Of a stretch of 64,000 nt of DNA, positions 56,601 through 64,000 are shown piece after piece. The position numbers were made by a program, and so were the translations under genes. The stretch lies in NCBI GenBank assembly GCA_034359265.1, contig CP136896.1:9579501-9643500 (forward strand). The letters are read 5' to 3'. How positions within the stretch are numbered: the first letter of the stretch is position 1; every line of letters starts with the position of its first letter. The notes beneath the pieces are model-generated. The model had not been told where the DNA came from, made no database searches, and saw nothing but the letters and a program-made list of their open reading frames with translations. This stretch comes from Canna indica. Its lineage: Eukaryota; Streptophyta; Magnoliopsida; Zingiberales; Cannaceae.

Positions 56601-56751
56601 CAAATCTGCTGTCACTGTCAGCAACCCCACCATCAGTGGCAACAATCTTAGTTCAAGAGTGGACTTGCCTCAGAACATGGATTTGGCGGAAATAGATCAC
56701 ATTGCTCAAGAATTCCTGGAAAATGTGATGTTTGATGGTGATTCTTGGTGA
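48403..56751 (+). CDS. SLK: SEUSS-LIKE transcriptional adaptor (SLK), nine coding exons
   Basis: SEUSS-LIKE proteins are nuclear adaptors without DNA binding of their own; they link transcription factors to LEUNIG-type corepressors in embryo and floral development. Coding exons: 48403-49251, 49360-49491, 50879-50927, 51941-52155, 52268-52336, 53245-53345, 55376-55469, 55566-55635, 55898-56751. All introns are GT-AG and the joined length is an exact 811 codons with the stop. Exon 1 carries [50 protein letters not shown] and Gln-rich runs. The LIM-binding-domain-like core spans the end of exon 1 to exon 8 ([76 protein letters not shown]). Exon 9 holds a [10 protein letters not shown] block and ends [22 protein letters not shown]. 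These words separate SLK from SEUSS itself. No in-frame ATG precedes the conserved N-terminal block, so 48403 is only the start of the open stretch. Confidence 0.93.
51160..51375 (+). repeat. Imperfect repeat in an SLK intron
   Basis: Phrases GTACA(A/G)TATCTC(G/A)T(A/T)TTT(C/T)..., CACTCTCGGTAGAAC(C/A)TTGT and TTTTTCTGGCA(C/T)G recur three to four times in the intron between exons 3 and 4. It looks like a local duplication series, not a mobile element. Confidence 0.65.
54540..54715 (+). repeat. 62-bp tandem repeat in an SLK intron
   Basis: TCTTAGGTCCCCTTC recurs at 54559, 54621 and 54683, exactly 62 bp apart, with the whole unit (CTCACATTGTTTCAAAATTT, CATTTTGTTTTTCTTCTTGG) repeated 2.6 times. 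It lies within the intron between exons 6 and 7. Confidence 0.9.
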
Positions 56752-57330
56752 TATGTTCGACATGGTTGGAAGTTGTGAAAGATTAGGTGTGAAACTGCTG
56801 ACAACTTTCTGAAGTGCAAGTTATTACCTACCTCCATATACTAATAGTAGCATTAGAGTAAAAGTTATGATGTTTAGTATGATAGAGTAAATCTGGAAGG
56901 CTACTCGTATCGGCATTTTTAGTTTGCAATTTCATATTGCTTGATTCATGTATATTTTATTGCTTTATCTTTTGCTTTTTACTGCTTCCAACTTTTTTTC
57001 TGATTCATAAAAAGTTCAGAGGTTGGAAGCTTTGGTGCCCTTTTGGGTCCAAAGCATGCCACAAAATGGAATACTAAGGTCAGTTGCATATCTCATTTTT
57101 GGCTTCAATTCATTCGTCTAGTTTCAGCTGGCATCATTTGTCGTGCATATCAACTTGTTTCACGTTGATGCATGCGATATTGTGTAGTTTTTAGGATGCT
57201 CATAGATTTGCAGTATGTGAAGCGGCATCAGAATTTGTTTTTAGTTTTTACCTTTCATTTAGCAAGCAACTTGGTCAATTGGAACTCCGGAATTACAAGT
57301 ACATAAAGTCCAACTATTTACCTAATCCAA
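56752..57330 (+). other. 3' UTR and downstream spacer of the SLK gene
   Basis: T-rich, low complexity, without frames. A canonical AATAAA is not seen in the first 300 bases; the nearest weak candidates are TTCATAAAAAG at about 57004 and similar. The transcript end cannot be fixed from sequence. Confidence 0.4.
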
Positions 57331-57338
57331 AAGCATAA

Positions 57339-58168
57339 GGGCCTGTTTGGTTAGCGAAATCAAGTTTATTTTTATGATTTCAGTTTCACTGAAATCAAAA
57401 CTGCTTACGAAAACGTATTTGGTTTAGTGTTTTCGTGAAACTGAATCGAAACCAGAATGAAAACGAAATCAGTTTTCTTAATAAAAATGAAAACAATAGA
57501 ATGTTATTTTTTGTGGTTTCGAGACTGTCGGTTTCGTTATCAAAATGTTGTGATAACTTTGTAATTATAAATATTTTTTTATAAAATTAATTAATTTAAA
57601 AATAAATTAAATTATATCGAATTTTTAAAAATAAAAATAAAAATCATCATTTTTAACTCAAACTTTTATTTTAAATTTATAAAATAATTAAATCAATTTA
57701 TATTTAATTGACTCAAACCCAAATTTTAAATAACTCAATTTTCTTAAAATTGGTCTATTTATAATTTAATCAAACCTAATTTTAGATCATTGGACTTATT
57801 TTTTTTTGAAATTTTATAATAACTATTAATTAATTTTTATATCTAATTGAACAAAAAAATATTAAATTATCAATAATTTAATTAATTAAATCATTTAAAT
57901 ATTTTGTAATCATATTAACAAATATTTAATTTTATAAACTAACTAAACATTGAATTACTATTAAAAATGTTCAAAGAAAATTAATATTATTTTTTATAAT
58001 CAAATAAATATTTACTGATTTCAACTAACTAAAATTGATGTTGTTTTTATTAACCAAACGCGTTTTCAGAAAACTGAAAACTAGAAACCAAAATCAAGTT
58101 TTCGAAACCAAATTTTCAGTTTCACTGAAACCAAACCAGAAAATAATTTTCGCTAATCAAACAGTACC
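57339..58168. mobile_element. Tourist/Harbinger-like MITE, 830 bp
   Basis: Begins GGGCCTGTTTGGTTAGCGAAA and ends with the inverse TTTTCGCTAATCAAACAGTACC, flanked by TAA on both sides (57336-57338 and 58169-58171). Subterminal stretches contain repeated GAAACTGA(A)A/TTTCAGTTTC in both orientations (57380-57490 and 58060-58140), giving a potential hairpin. The centre is very AT-rich and non-coding. Confidence 0.85.
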
Positions 58169-58430
58169 TAAGTTTCCAATTGACAAAAATCAGAACTACA
58201 AAAAAAATCACTAAAAACACAAAAAAAACACAAAATTGATAAACAGTGCACTCATATATATTGTTTTAACAAAATTGAATATTTTTCTGTTGTAATAAAC
58301 ATACTAAAAACACAAAATTATGTTCACATGTTTGGGCTGCGATGGCATCTATCCCTTGGCATTTTTTGGCATTTTTCCTTTGAATCAATCATCTCCTTTT
58401 CTCCTCTCCCTTCTTCCTTTTTAAAACTTT

Positions 58431-58536
58431 AGCTTCCATAGACTCCTAATACTACCATTTATGACCATGTAGAGAAGGTTCTAAGCTTCCATAGACTCCT
58501 AATACTACCATTTATGACCATGTAGAGAAGGTTCTT
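58431..58536 (+). repeat. 53-bp tandem duplication
   Basis: AGCTTCCATAGACTCCTAAT...GTAGAGAAGGTTCT appears at 58431 and again at 58484. The copies are identical except at the last base, so the duplication is very recent. Confidence 0.93.
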
Positions 58537-58599
58537 CGGGCATTAGCGACGATGAAGAACAAGAGAAAAAAGGGGTAGGTGCATGGTTTCAAACATCAT

Positions 58600-58835
58600 T
58601 TTGTACGTCTGATACGGTAAATAGTGGTTTTCTAAAAAAATTGACACCAGCACACCTCGGTATCAAGATGTAAAGCAGTACATATCGTGACAAAGTCAGA
58701 AATGTAGGGGGGGTCGGACGGTAAATATTAGTTTTCCAAAAATTGATACCGGTACACTTCGGTGCAGCTCGGTATCAAGATGTACTAAATTTACCGAGCA
58801 ATACATGTCATGACAGGACTAGGAATCAAAATGAG
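58600..58835 (+). repeat. Degenerate direct repeat, two copies
   Basis: ACGGTAAATA(G/T)T(G/A)GTTTTC...TTGA(C/T)ACC(A/G)G(C/T)ACAC(C/T)TCGGT...CTCGGTATCAAGATGTA(A/C)...CATGTCATGACA-type text occurs twice about 120 bp apart. Not linked to a known element. Confidence 0.55.
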
Positions 58836-58859
58836 GGGGGGGGGAGACTTAAAATTGAG

Positions 58860-59186
58860 TGACGATGAATTGACAAAATAAATATATTTTTCATCAAAAA
58901 TAAAAGTCAAAAACATACAACATAACCTAAATGGTAGGGAATCCTCTTTGACCATGTCATGTGCGTAAAATTTATCTTGACTTTAAAATATTCTCAGAAT
59001 CTCCCTTCACTTCAATAGTGGTTCGCAGAGGTCATTTTCGTTAGTCCTCCCGTTAATAAATTAATATTTATATGGCATCAATTTAATATATTAATAAAGT
59101 ACTAAACTCAAGCCGACTTCAACTTGGGTCCATTTCTGAGAGGCCAACCACGAAATCTTCTTGTACCAAGTCATCTAAAAGATAAG
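58860..59186. other. Spacer, nothing recognised
   Basis: AT-rich sequence between the repeat above and the transporter fragment. No frame, tandem unit or terminal repeat is seen. Confidence 0.45.
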
Positions 59187-59400
59187 TCATCCTCGAGATC
59201 TCATTGTGCCAGTTGAGGGTGTGGAAGGCGGAGTAGTAGGTGTTTCCGTTCCTCGACTCCGTGATGGGAAGCCACGCTTCCAGGGGTCGAGCTTGGTGAG
59301 GTGACTGAGGTCCTCCAGGTAGTCGCTCATGCTCATGATAGCCTTGCGCATCGGGCTCCCCAGCGGCGTCCTCATGAACCGAGTGGACTTCTCGCATCCT
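59187..59400 (-). pseudogene. Amino-acid transporter (LHT-like 8 type), N-terminal fragment
   Basis: Minus-strand reading gives RTPLGSPMRKAIMSMSDYLED, then LSHLTKLDP, and one frame over WLPITESRNGNTYYSAFHTL. Together these are the cytosolic N-terminal block that precedes the first membrane helix in LHT-like 8 amino-acid transporters (proton/amino-acid symporters of the plasma membrane). A frameshift lies near 59290 and the similarity ends after AFHTL, before any membrane span. It is a fragment, not a working gene. Confidence 0.65.
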
Positions 59401-59619
59401 CTTATGATAAGACCGTTACCAAGTCAAGAAATTTCTTGATCCAAATCAAATAGCTGCATGTAAACCTCTTTTTTGTATAAATTCTTGAATCGTGAATCTT
59501 TAATCTTGATCTAAATGGAGCAACAAGCAAGCAACCAGCCATGGAAGCAATGAATGGCTATGGTACGGAGTCACAGCATTGACACTTGTTGCAATTAGTT
59601 AAGTTACAGAGAAATGATG

Positions 59620-60420
59620 GCTGTGGTACGACGGTAACCACATCCCGGCAGGGACGGAGCTGCTGATCTCGATCATGGACCTCCACCACAACGAGCAGCC
59701 AAGCTTGGACTTCTGTGTAGCAAGAAGTCATCTTAAAATTTATTGAAATTACAATAGATTTTTGCCGATGAAAAAGAACACGAGCTCGTGGAAGTTGGAG
59801 AAGGAAATCAAGAGAAGCCCGATCGAGCTTATCGGCCGACGGAGGCATGCCTGGTCGACGAGGAGAAGCGCTGTGATGACAGTGTTATGGACAGCCTCAT
59901 GATCAATGCAAGCGTGTCAAAACATAGCCCACCGCCGGCGGAAGAATGCCAGCCGGCGCCGCCACAGGAGTCAACGATGACCATTCGTGACATTGTGGAG
60001 GAGTGCAAGACGTTCTTCTTTGCCGGGAAGCAGACCACCTCAAACCTACTCACGTGGACCATCGTGCTGCTTGTCATGCACCCGGAGTTGGAGTGCGACT
60101 TCCATGGAGCTAGGCTCCATAGTAATTTCTATGGAGCCCCACGTAAGAATGAATCTGTGTTGTAAACGAGTGAACCTAGCATTTTCACTTAGGTTCAGTA
60201 TTAATGATCCTAGGTTCAGTATTAAAAATACTAGGTTCAATCGTAAGTGGGGCTCCATAGAATTTCTATGGAGCCTGGCACCATAGAAGTTTTTTCCCCG
60301 AAGTGGCAGGAGCGCACGCAGGCAGAGGTCCTCCACGTGTGTGGTCCGTGCGACGTCCCCTCCCGCCACCACCTCCCCAAGTTCAAGACGATTGCGACCA
60401 ACTCCTATTGTGGCTATGGG
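59620..60420 (+). pseudogene. CYP734A: CYP734A-type cytochrome P450, scrambled fragments
   Basis: CYP734A enzymes inactivate brassinosteroids by C-26 hydroxylation at the ER. Three pieces are readable. 59625-59705 (WYDGNHIPAGTELLISIMDLHH) matches the region after the K helix. 59750-60095 ([25 protein letters not shown], then a frame change to [46 protein letters not shown]) includes the I helix with its AGxxTT. 60300-60400 (WQERTQAEVLHVCGPCDVPSRHHLPKFKT) continues after it. The post-K-helix piece lies upstream of the I helix, so the order is scrambled. A MITE-like insertion separates MHPE from WQER. No heme-binding Cys motif is seen. It is a pseudogene; family membership is likely, the exact subfamily less sure. 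Confidence 0.7.
60098..60290. repeat. 193-bp MITE-like foldback inside the P450 fragment
   Basis: Starts ACTTCCATGGAGCTAGGCTC and ends with the inverse GAGCCTGGCACCATAGAAGT. Inside, CTCCATAG(T/A)A(A/)TTTCTATGGAG forms a short hairpin at each end, and CTAGGTTCAGTATTAA repeats in the middle. It splits the codons between the conserved HPE and WQER of the P450. The target duplication is unclear (CGGAGTTGG versus CGAAGTGGC). Confidence 0.7.
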
Positions 60421-60770
60421 CAGTGGCTAGGGGGGGATAGATTGCAGCTCAGTCAATATGGACACCTCTCCTCCGTCTGCACCATCTCCTGCTGTGGCTA
60501 CAGCAGTGGCGACCAAGTGTTGAGCGACGGGGAGTGCAGTAGGACCGCCACGACCGTCGAACGGGGAGGCGCGTGGGGATGGATTTAGTAACTTAGTAAT
60601 TTTGAATTATTTTTTAAAAATAAAAACTAATAATATGAATGTAAACACTCGTGAAATTTATTAAATTTTGCATATTAGTTTCAACGAGATGTGTACGATG
60701 CATAACAACATGTGCAGAGTTAATCGCGATTAGGCGCAAATTAAGGTGAGACCTTTGCTCAAATTAAATT
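60421..60770. other. Spacer after the P450 fragment
   Basis: An open frame continues to about 60588 but its residues (GLY/SER/CYS-rich) no longer look like P450. The rest is AT-rich with nothing recognised. Confidence 0.4.
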
Positions 60771-61175
60771 ACCTAAATATAGGGATATTTATTGTGTTAA
60801 GTCTGAGTTGGGTTCGAGCCGAGTCCAAGAGTGCGATCGGAGCTCGAATCGGACTCGTTTTGAGCAAGTGCGGTCGAGTTAAGTGAGGAGGGGCAATTTC
60901 ATAATTTGGTATTAAAAAAATATAATAATCTGCCTTGGGGCGTACGGCTGCAAGAGAGGGCCACACGCCACCCAAAGGAGGTGAGTGAGGGAGGAGGTGA
61001 ATTGGAGGAATCGGCCGGAGGATCGAGGCTTAGTCGGATCGGATACGACGCGGGGCTTATCCATCGTCTTCCTCATCCTTATTCCAATACTAGGTGAGTG
61101 GTTCTTCCCTAAAGAATCCCTAGATTTGTTTTTGGGGCTGCCGATCCATGTTGAGAATTTTGGATGTGATTCCGA
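60771..61175 (+). repeat. Gypsy-type LTR fragment
   Basis: GTGAGTGGTTCTTCCCTAAA and the preceding GGAGGAATCGGCCGGAGGAT region resemble the corresponding part of the LTR at 8956 (GGTGAGTGGACTTAATCCCT). It is cut at 61175 by the CACTA insertion. Assigned by wording only. Confidence 0.35.
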
Positions 61176-61194
61176 CACTACTAGAAATTGACTC

Positions 61195-61437
61195 TTCAGC
61201 AACGGCTATCAGCAACGGCCGCTCAAGCCGTTGCTATTTGCAACGGCATTCTTACGGCCACTCAAGCCGTTGCAGATATGTTGTATCTGCAACAGCTTTC
61301 TAACGGACACGCGAGCCGTTGCTGATGATTTTAATTATCAGCAACGGCTTTCTAACGGACAAGTGAGCCGTTGCTGATGATAACTTATTAGCAACGGCTT
61401 TCTAACGGGCGAGTGAGCCGTTGCTGATAAGTTTATA
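61195..61437 (+). repeat. CACTA subterminal repeats, outer element
   Basis: Five or so units of about 50 bp built on ATCAGCAACGGCTTTCTAAC followed by GG(A/G)C(A/G)AGTGAGCCGTTGC. AGCAACGGCT and its inverse AGCCGTTGCT alternate, the arrangement expected for TNPA binding sites near CACTA ends. Confidence 0.8.
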
Positions 61438-61837
61438 AAGGTCACAGATCGCGCCCGACCCATCTTCCTCCCGCTGCTGCCGCCGCCTCCTCCTCTTGCC
61501 ACTCGCCGACGCCGACGACGCCGAGCTGCCGCTGCCGACGCTGCCGTCCATCTTCGACCGCCGATTTCAGGTATTCATCGCCGCCCGGCTGTCTCTTCCC
61601 GTTGCGGCTGGCGGGAAATCCGACCGAAACCCTATTTTTAGGGTTTCGGCCGGCTGCGGTCAGCCAATGGCCGCCGCCGGATCTTGTACAGTGTCCGGAC
61701 ACACTGTACGCCGGCGCTAGAAAGAGTAGATTTATAATTTTTTATTTATATGTTAATTAATTATTTAGATTAATTGTTTAATTTGTTAGATTAATTATTA
61801 GGGTTTAGATTAATTTTTAGGGCTTAGATTAATTTCG

Positions 61838-62012
61838 AAATTGTCCACTTCGGCATTATGCCAGAATCGTCCACTTCGGACGCGCGCTGGAATCGTCCAC
61901 TTCGGACACGTGCCGGAATCATCCACTTCGGACGCGCGCCGGAATCGTCGACTTCGGACTCTTGCCGAAATCGTCTAATTTGGACTCGTGTCGAAATTGT
62001 CCAATATGGACT
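61838..62012 (+). repeat. 27-bp repeats in the CACTA leader
   Basis: Seven units of (A)ATCGTCCACTTCGGACGCGC with variation. The inverse of the same repeat is at about 41450-41590 in the CACTA element there, so it belongs to the family. Confidence 0.75.
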
Positions 62013-62460
62013 CGAACTATCTCGAAACATTTAGAAAATAATCATCCATCCGACGAGTTGATATGTTTCACGTACGCATCGACGAGTCGGATATGATTTA
62101 GCAAAACCTTAGATCCGTTCGGGGATTGTATGTTCGTGTAAAAGAAATAGATGATCTTTTATACGACGTACAATTCTTGAATTGTCCCTGATTGGACAAT
62201 TTGGGAATATAGTTATTTGTACTGCACTTACGTTTTTATTTTAACTGTTAACTAATAATTCTAAATTTCGGCAACATCTCTCTTGTTCTCCGATATGCGC
62301 CCAGATGATATGCGTATTCGGAGAACTGTAGGGAGATGCTGCCGAAATTTAGAATGAAGTTAGCGATTAAAATAAGTACTTAGTGCAATATAAATAACAT
62401 AAATCCCGAATGGAATAGGACAATCTCACCTAAAGACATTAACCAAAGAAATTGTCATTG

Positions 62461-63342
62461 CACTACTAGAAACTTCGTCTTCAGCAACGGCTATCAGCGA
62501 CGGCCGCTCAAGCCGTTGCTATTTGCAACGGCATTCTTACGGCCGCCCGAGCCGTTGCAGAAAACTGTATCTGCAACGGCGTTCTAACGGACACCCGAGC
62601 CGTTGCTGATTATTTTAATTATCAGCAACGGCTTTCTGACGGAAAGGCAAGCCGTTGCTGATTTTTTAATCTTCAGCAACGGCTTGCTAACGGATAAGTG
62701 AGCCGTTGCTGATGATAACTTATCAGCAACGGTGTTCTAACGGGCGAGTGAGCCGTTGCTGATAAGTTTATATAGGGCACGCTCTCGCGCCCGACTCTTC
62801 TTCCTCCCGCTGCTCGCTGCTGCCGCCGCCGCTCCTGCCGACGCCACTCGCCGCCGCTGCCGCTGCTGCCGACGCCGACGACGCCGACCGCTGCTGCCGA
62901 GTTGTTCAGGTAAGTCTCCCCTGCTGCCGTCTCTTCCCTGCGGCCGACGAAAATCACCCGATCGAAACCCTATTTCTAGGGTTTCGGCCGGCGGCGGTCG
63001 GCCGATGGCCGCCGCCGGACCTTCTGCAGTGGCCGAACATTGTGTCCGGCCACTGTACGCCGGCGCCGGAGGGTGGACTCCGGCGCCGGAATTTAGTATA
63101 TATATATATAGTTTATATTATTTTATATTTGTTAATTAATTATTTAATAATTGTTAATTAATTGTTTAGATTAATTGTTTAATTTGTTAGATTAATTATT
63201 AGGGTTTAGATTAATTTCGGACGCGCGCCGGAATCGTCCACGGCGACTTTAGGGTTTAGATTAAGTCATCAGCAACGCGACTTTTTGTCACGGCGCTATT
63301 GCAACGGCTCAGCCATTGCTGATGACCATTTTTCTAGTAGTA
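62461..63342 (+). mobile_element. Non-autonomous CACTA element nested in the first
   Basis: 882 bp from CACTACTAGAAAC to TTTCTAGTAGTA (the last base differs from a perfect inverted terminus), flanked by TTG at 62458-62460 and 63343-63345, the 3-bp duplication usual for CACTA. Its first 600 bp mirror the outer element: subterminal AGCAACGGCT repeats (62475-62765), TATA-like box, GC-rich exon with Ala/Arg/Leu codons, AT-rich tract. It then jumps to a short 3' end with AGCAATGGCTGAG-type inverse words. A deletion derivative of the same family. Confidence 0.9.
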
Positions 63343-63358
63343 TTGATTGACAGAATCA

Positions 63359-64000
63359 TGTCGGTTGATCGAAGTTGGACGTAACGACGTCTTGATCGTG
63401 GAGCTTTAACGAATGAGTTTCGATTAGGCGTAACGTACTTCCTAAATTTCGCCTATTCGAATCGGAATTTCGTTAGCATCGGTGATCAAATCCGATGTCC
63501 GTGCCGCATTTGTTTGAATGGACGATTTTTGGATCGGGAGACTATCACTCTGCACCAAGATATTTTCTATGGACTTGTCACGGGGAGTCAGGCGAAGTCG
63601 GGACGTCGAGCAATCCTGTTGTTCAGACATATGGTGAATCTTCCTCTGCTGGTGCTTCTTCATCCAGTCAATGTAATCCCTATGGAACTATGATACTTGA
63701 TAGTCTTGGGGGTCAATTCCACCTGAATGATAATGTTGATCGGCCAGTTCTTCAGACATCAGTCCCACCAGATACTACAGCGGTTGATATCACAGAAGTA
63801 CAAACTGCGGTAGAGATTGAATTACCGAATAAAGAAGTTGCAGAATTTTACGAGATGTTGAAAGCTGCCGATGAACCTTTGTATGAGAATTGTCCTAAAT
63901 ACACTAGGTTTTCAGCAATGACACAGCTCTTAAACATCAAGGCCGATTGTAATATCAGCGGAGTTGCGTATGATCAGATTGCTGGATTGATTAATGGAAT
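63359..64000 (+). pseudogene. TNP2-like CACTA transposase, N-terminal part
   Basis: From ATG 63359 the frame reads SVDRSWT, then an in-frame TAA, then FRLGVTYFLNFAYSN and IRCPCRICLNGRF, the start of the transposase-associated (PF13963-type) domain with its Cys pair. Near 63560 the frame shifts to one that reads WTCHGES and continues to the window end through an acidic linker to EFYEMLKAADEPLYENCPKYTRFSAMTQLLNIKADCNIS, a highly conserved TNP2 block. Two disabling changes in 640 bp indicate a dead copy. The DDE catalytic domain would lie past the window. Confidence 0.85.

Larger units (their letters stand above)
61176..64000 (+). mobile_element. CACTA element, 5' part, running past the window end
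   Basis: Terminus CACTACTAGAAATTG at 61176 is followed by subterminal repeats (61195-61437), a TATA-like GTTTATAAAGG, a GC-rich first exon (to about 61720), a region of 27-bp repeats (61838-62012), and a TNP2-like transposase from 63359. The stretch 62013-62460 matches, inverted, the CACTA element at 41 kb. A smaller CACTA (62461-63342) is inserted in it. The opposite end lies beyond the window. Confidence 0.85.

Noticed and set aside
62673..63139. Two overlapping GC-rich frames on opposite strands
   Set aside because: They are Ala/Arg/Gly-rich translations of the GC-rich CACTA leader exon. The plus frame may be part of a real CACTA leader, but neither shows a domain, so no separate gene is claimed.

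Overview
This is a repeat-rich piece of a flowering-plant nuclear genome. Evidence: plant-specific genes with introns (a pectate lyase, a SEUSS-LIKE corepressor, pieces of a CYP734A cytochrome P450 and of an LHT-type amino-acid transporter), plant transposon families (Copia incl. Sirevirus, Ty3/Gypsy LTRs, L1-type LINE, CACTA, Mutator-like and Tourist/Harbinger-like elements), low overall GC and long AT-rich spacers. The GC-rich P450 and CACTA exons hint at a monocot, but the sequence does not settle the species.

Layout. 1-1501: 3' four exons of a pectate lyase, with an in-frame stop in the first visible exon. 1668-8221: a complete but mutated Copia retrotransposon (TSD TCATT). 8956-18780: a plus-strand Gypsy-type LTR split by a non-autonomous Sirevirus (10287-18006, minus, TSD ATTGG); its left half holds three Tourist-like MITEs in tandem. 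19310-19700: a LINE ORF1 fragment. 20141-24037: a long-TIR element, itself carrying a foldback and a minus-strand solo LTR. 24362-28148: a Mutator-like element containing at least three further foldback elements nested like Russian dolls. 28523-32190: an unidentified possible exon, then two opposed related LTRs, one inside the other. 32205-37420: an L1-type LINE broken by a solo LTR. 37949-41915: a Harbinger-like element containing a minus-strand CACTA element. 42310-46075: a decayed Gypsy element with a PF04195-like and coiled-coil gag region. 46076-47700: gene-poor upstream region. 47706-56751: the SEUSS-LIKE gene, nine coding exons, the only apparently intact host gene. 57339-58168: a Tourist-like element. 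59187-60420: transporter and P450 pseudogene pieces. 61176-64000: a CACTA element running off the window, with a smaller CACTA of the same family nested inside it.

How it fits together. The host genes do not form a pathway. The window is mostly a record of successive transposon insertions. Several can be ordered from target-site duplications and from paralogous copies within the window that lack the insertion. I found no RNA genes, no CRISPR-like arrays and no convincing undescribed gene system; the most unusual structures are the four-deep nest of Mutator-like foldbacks and the CACTA-in-CACTA with an empty-site paralogue 21 kb away.
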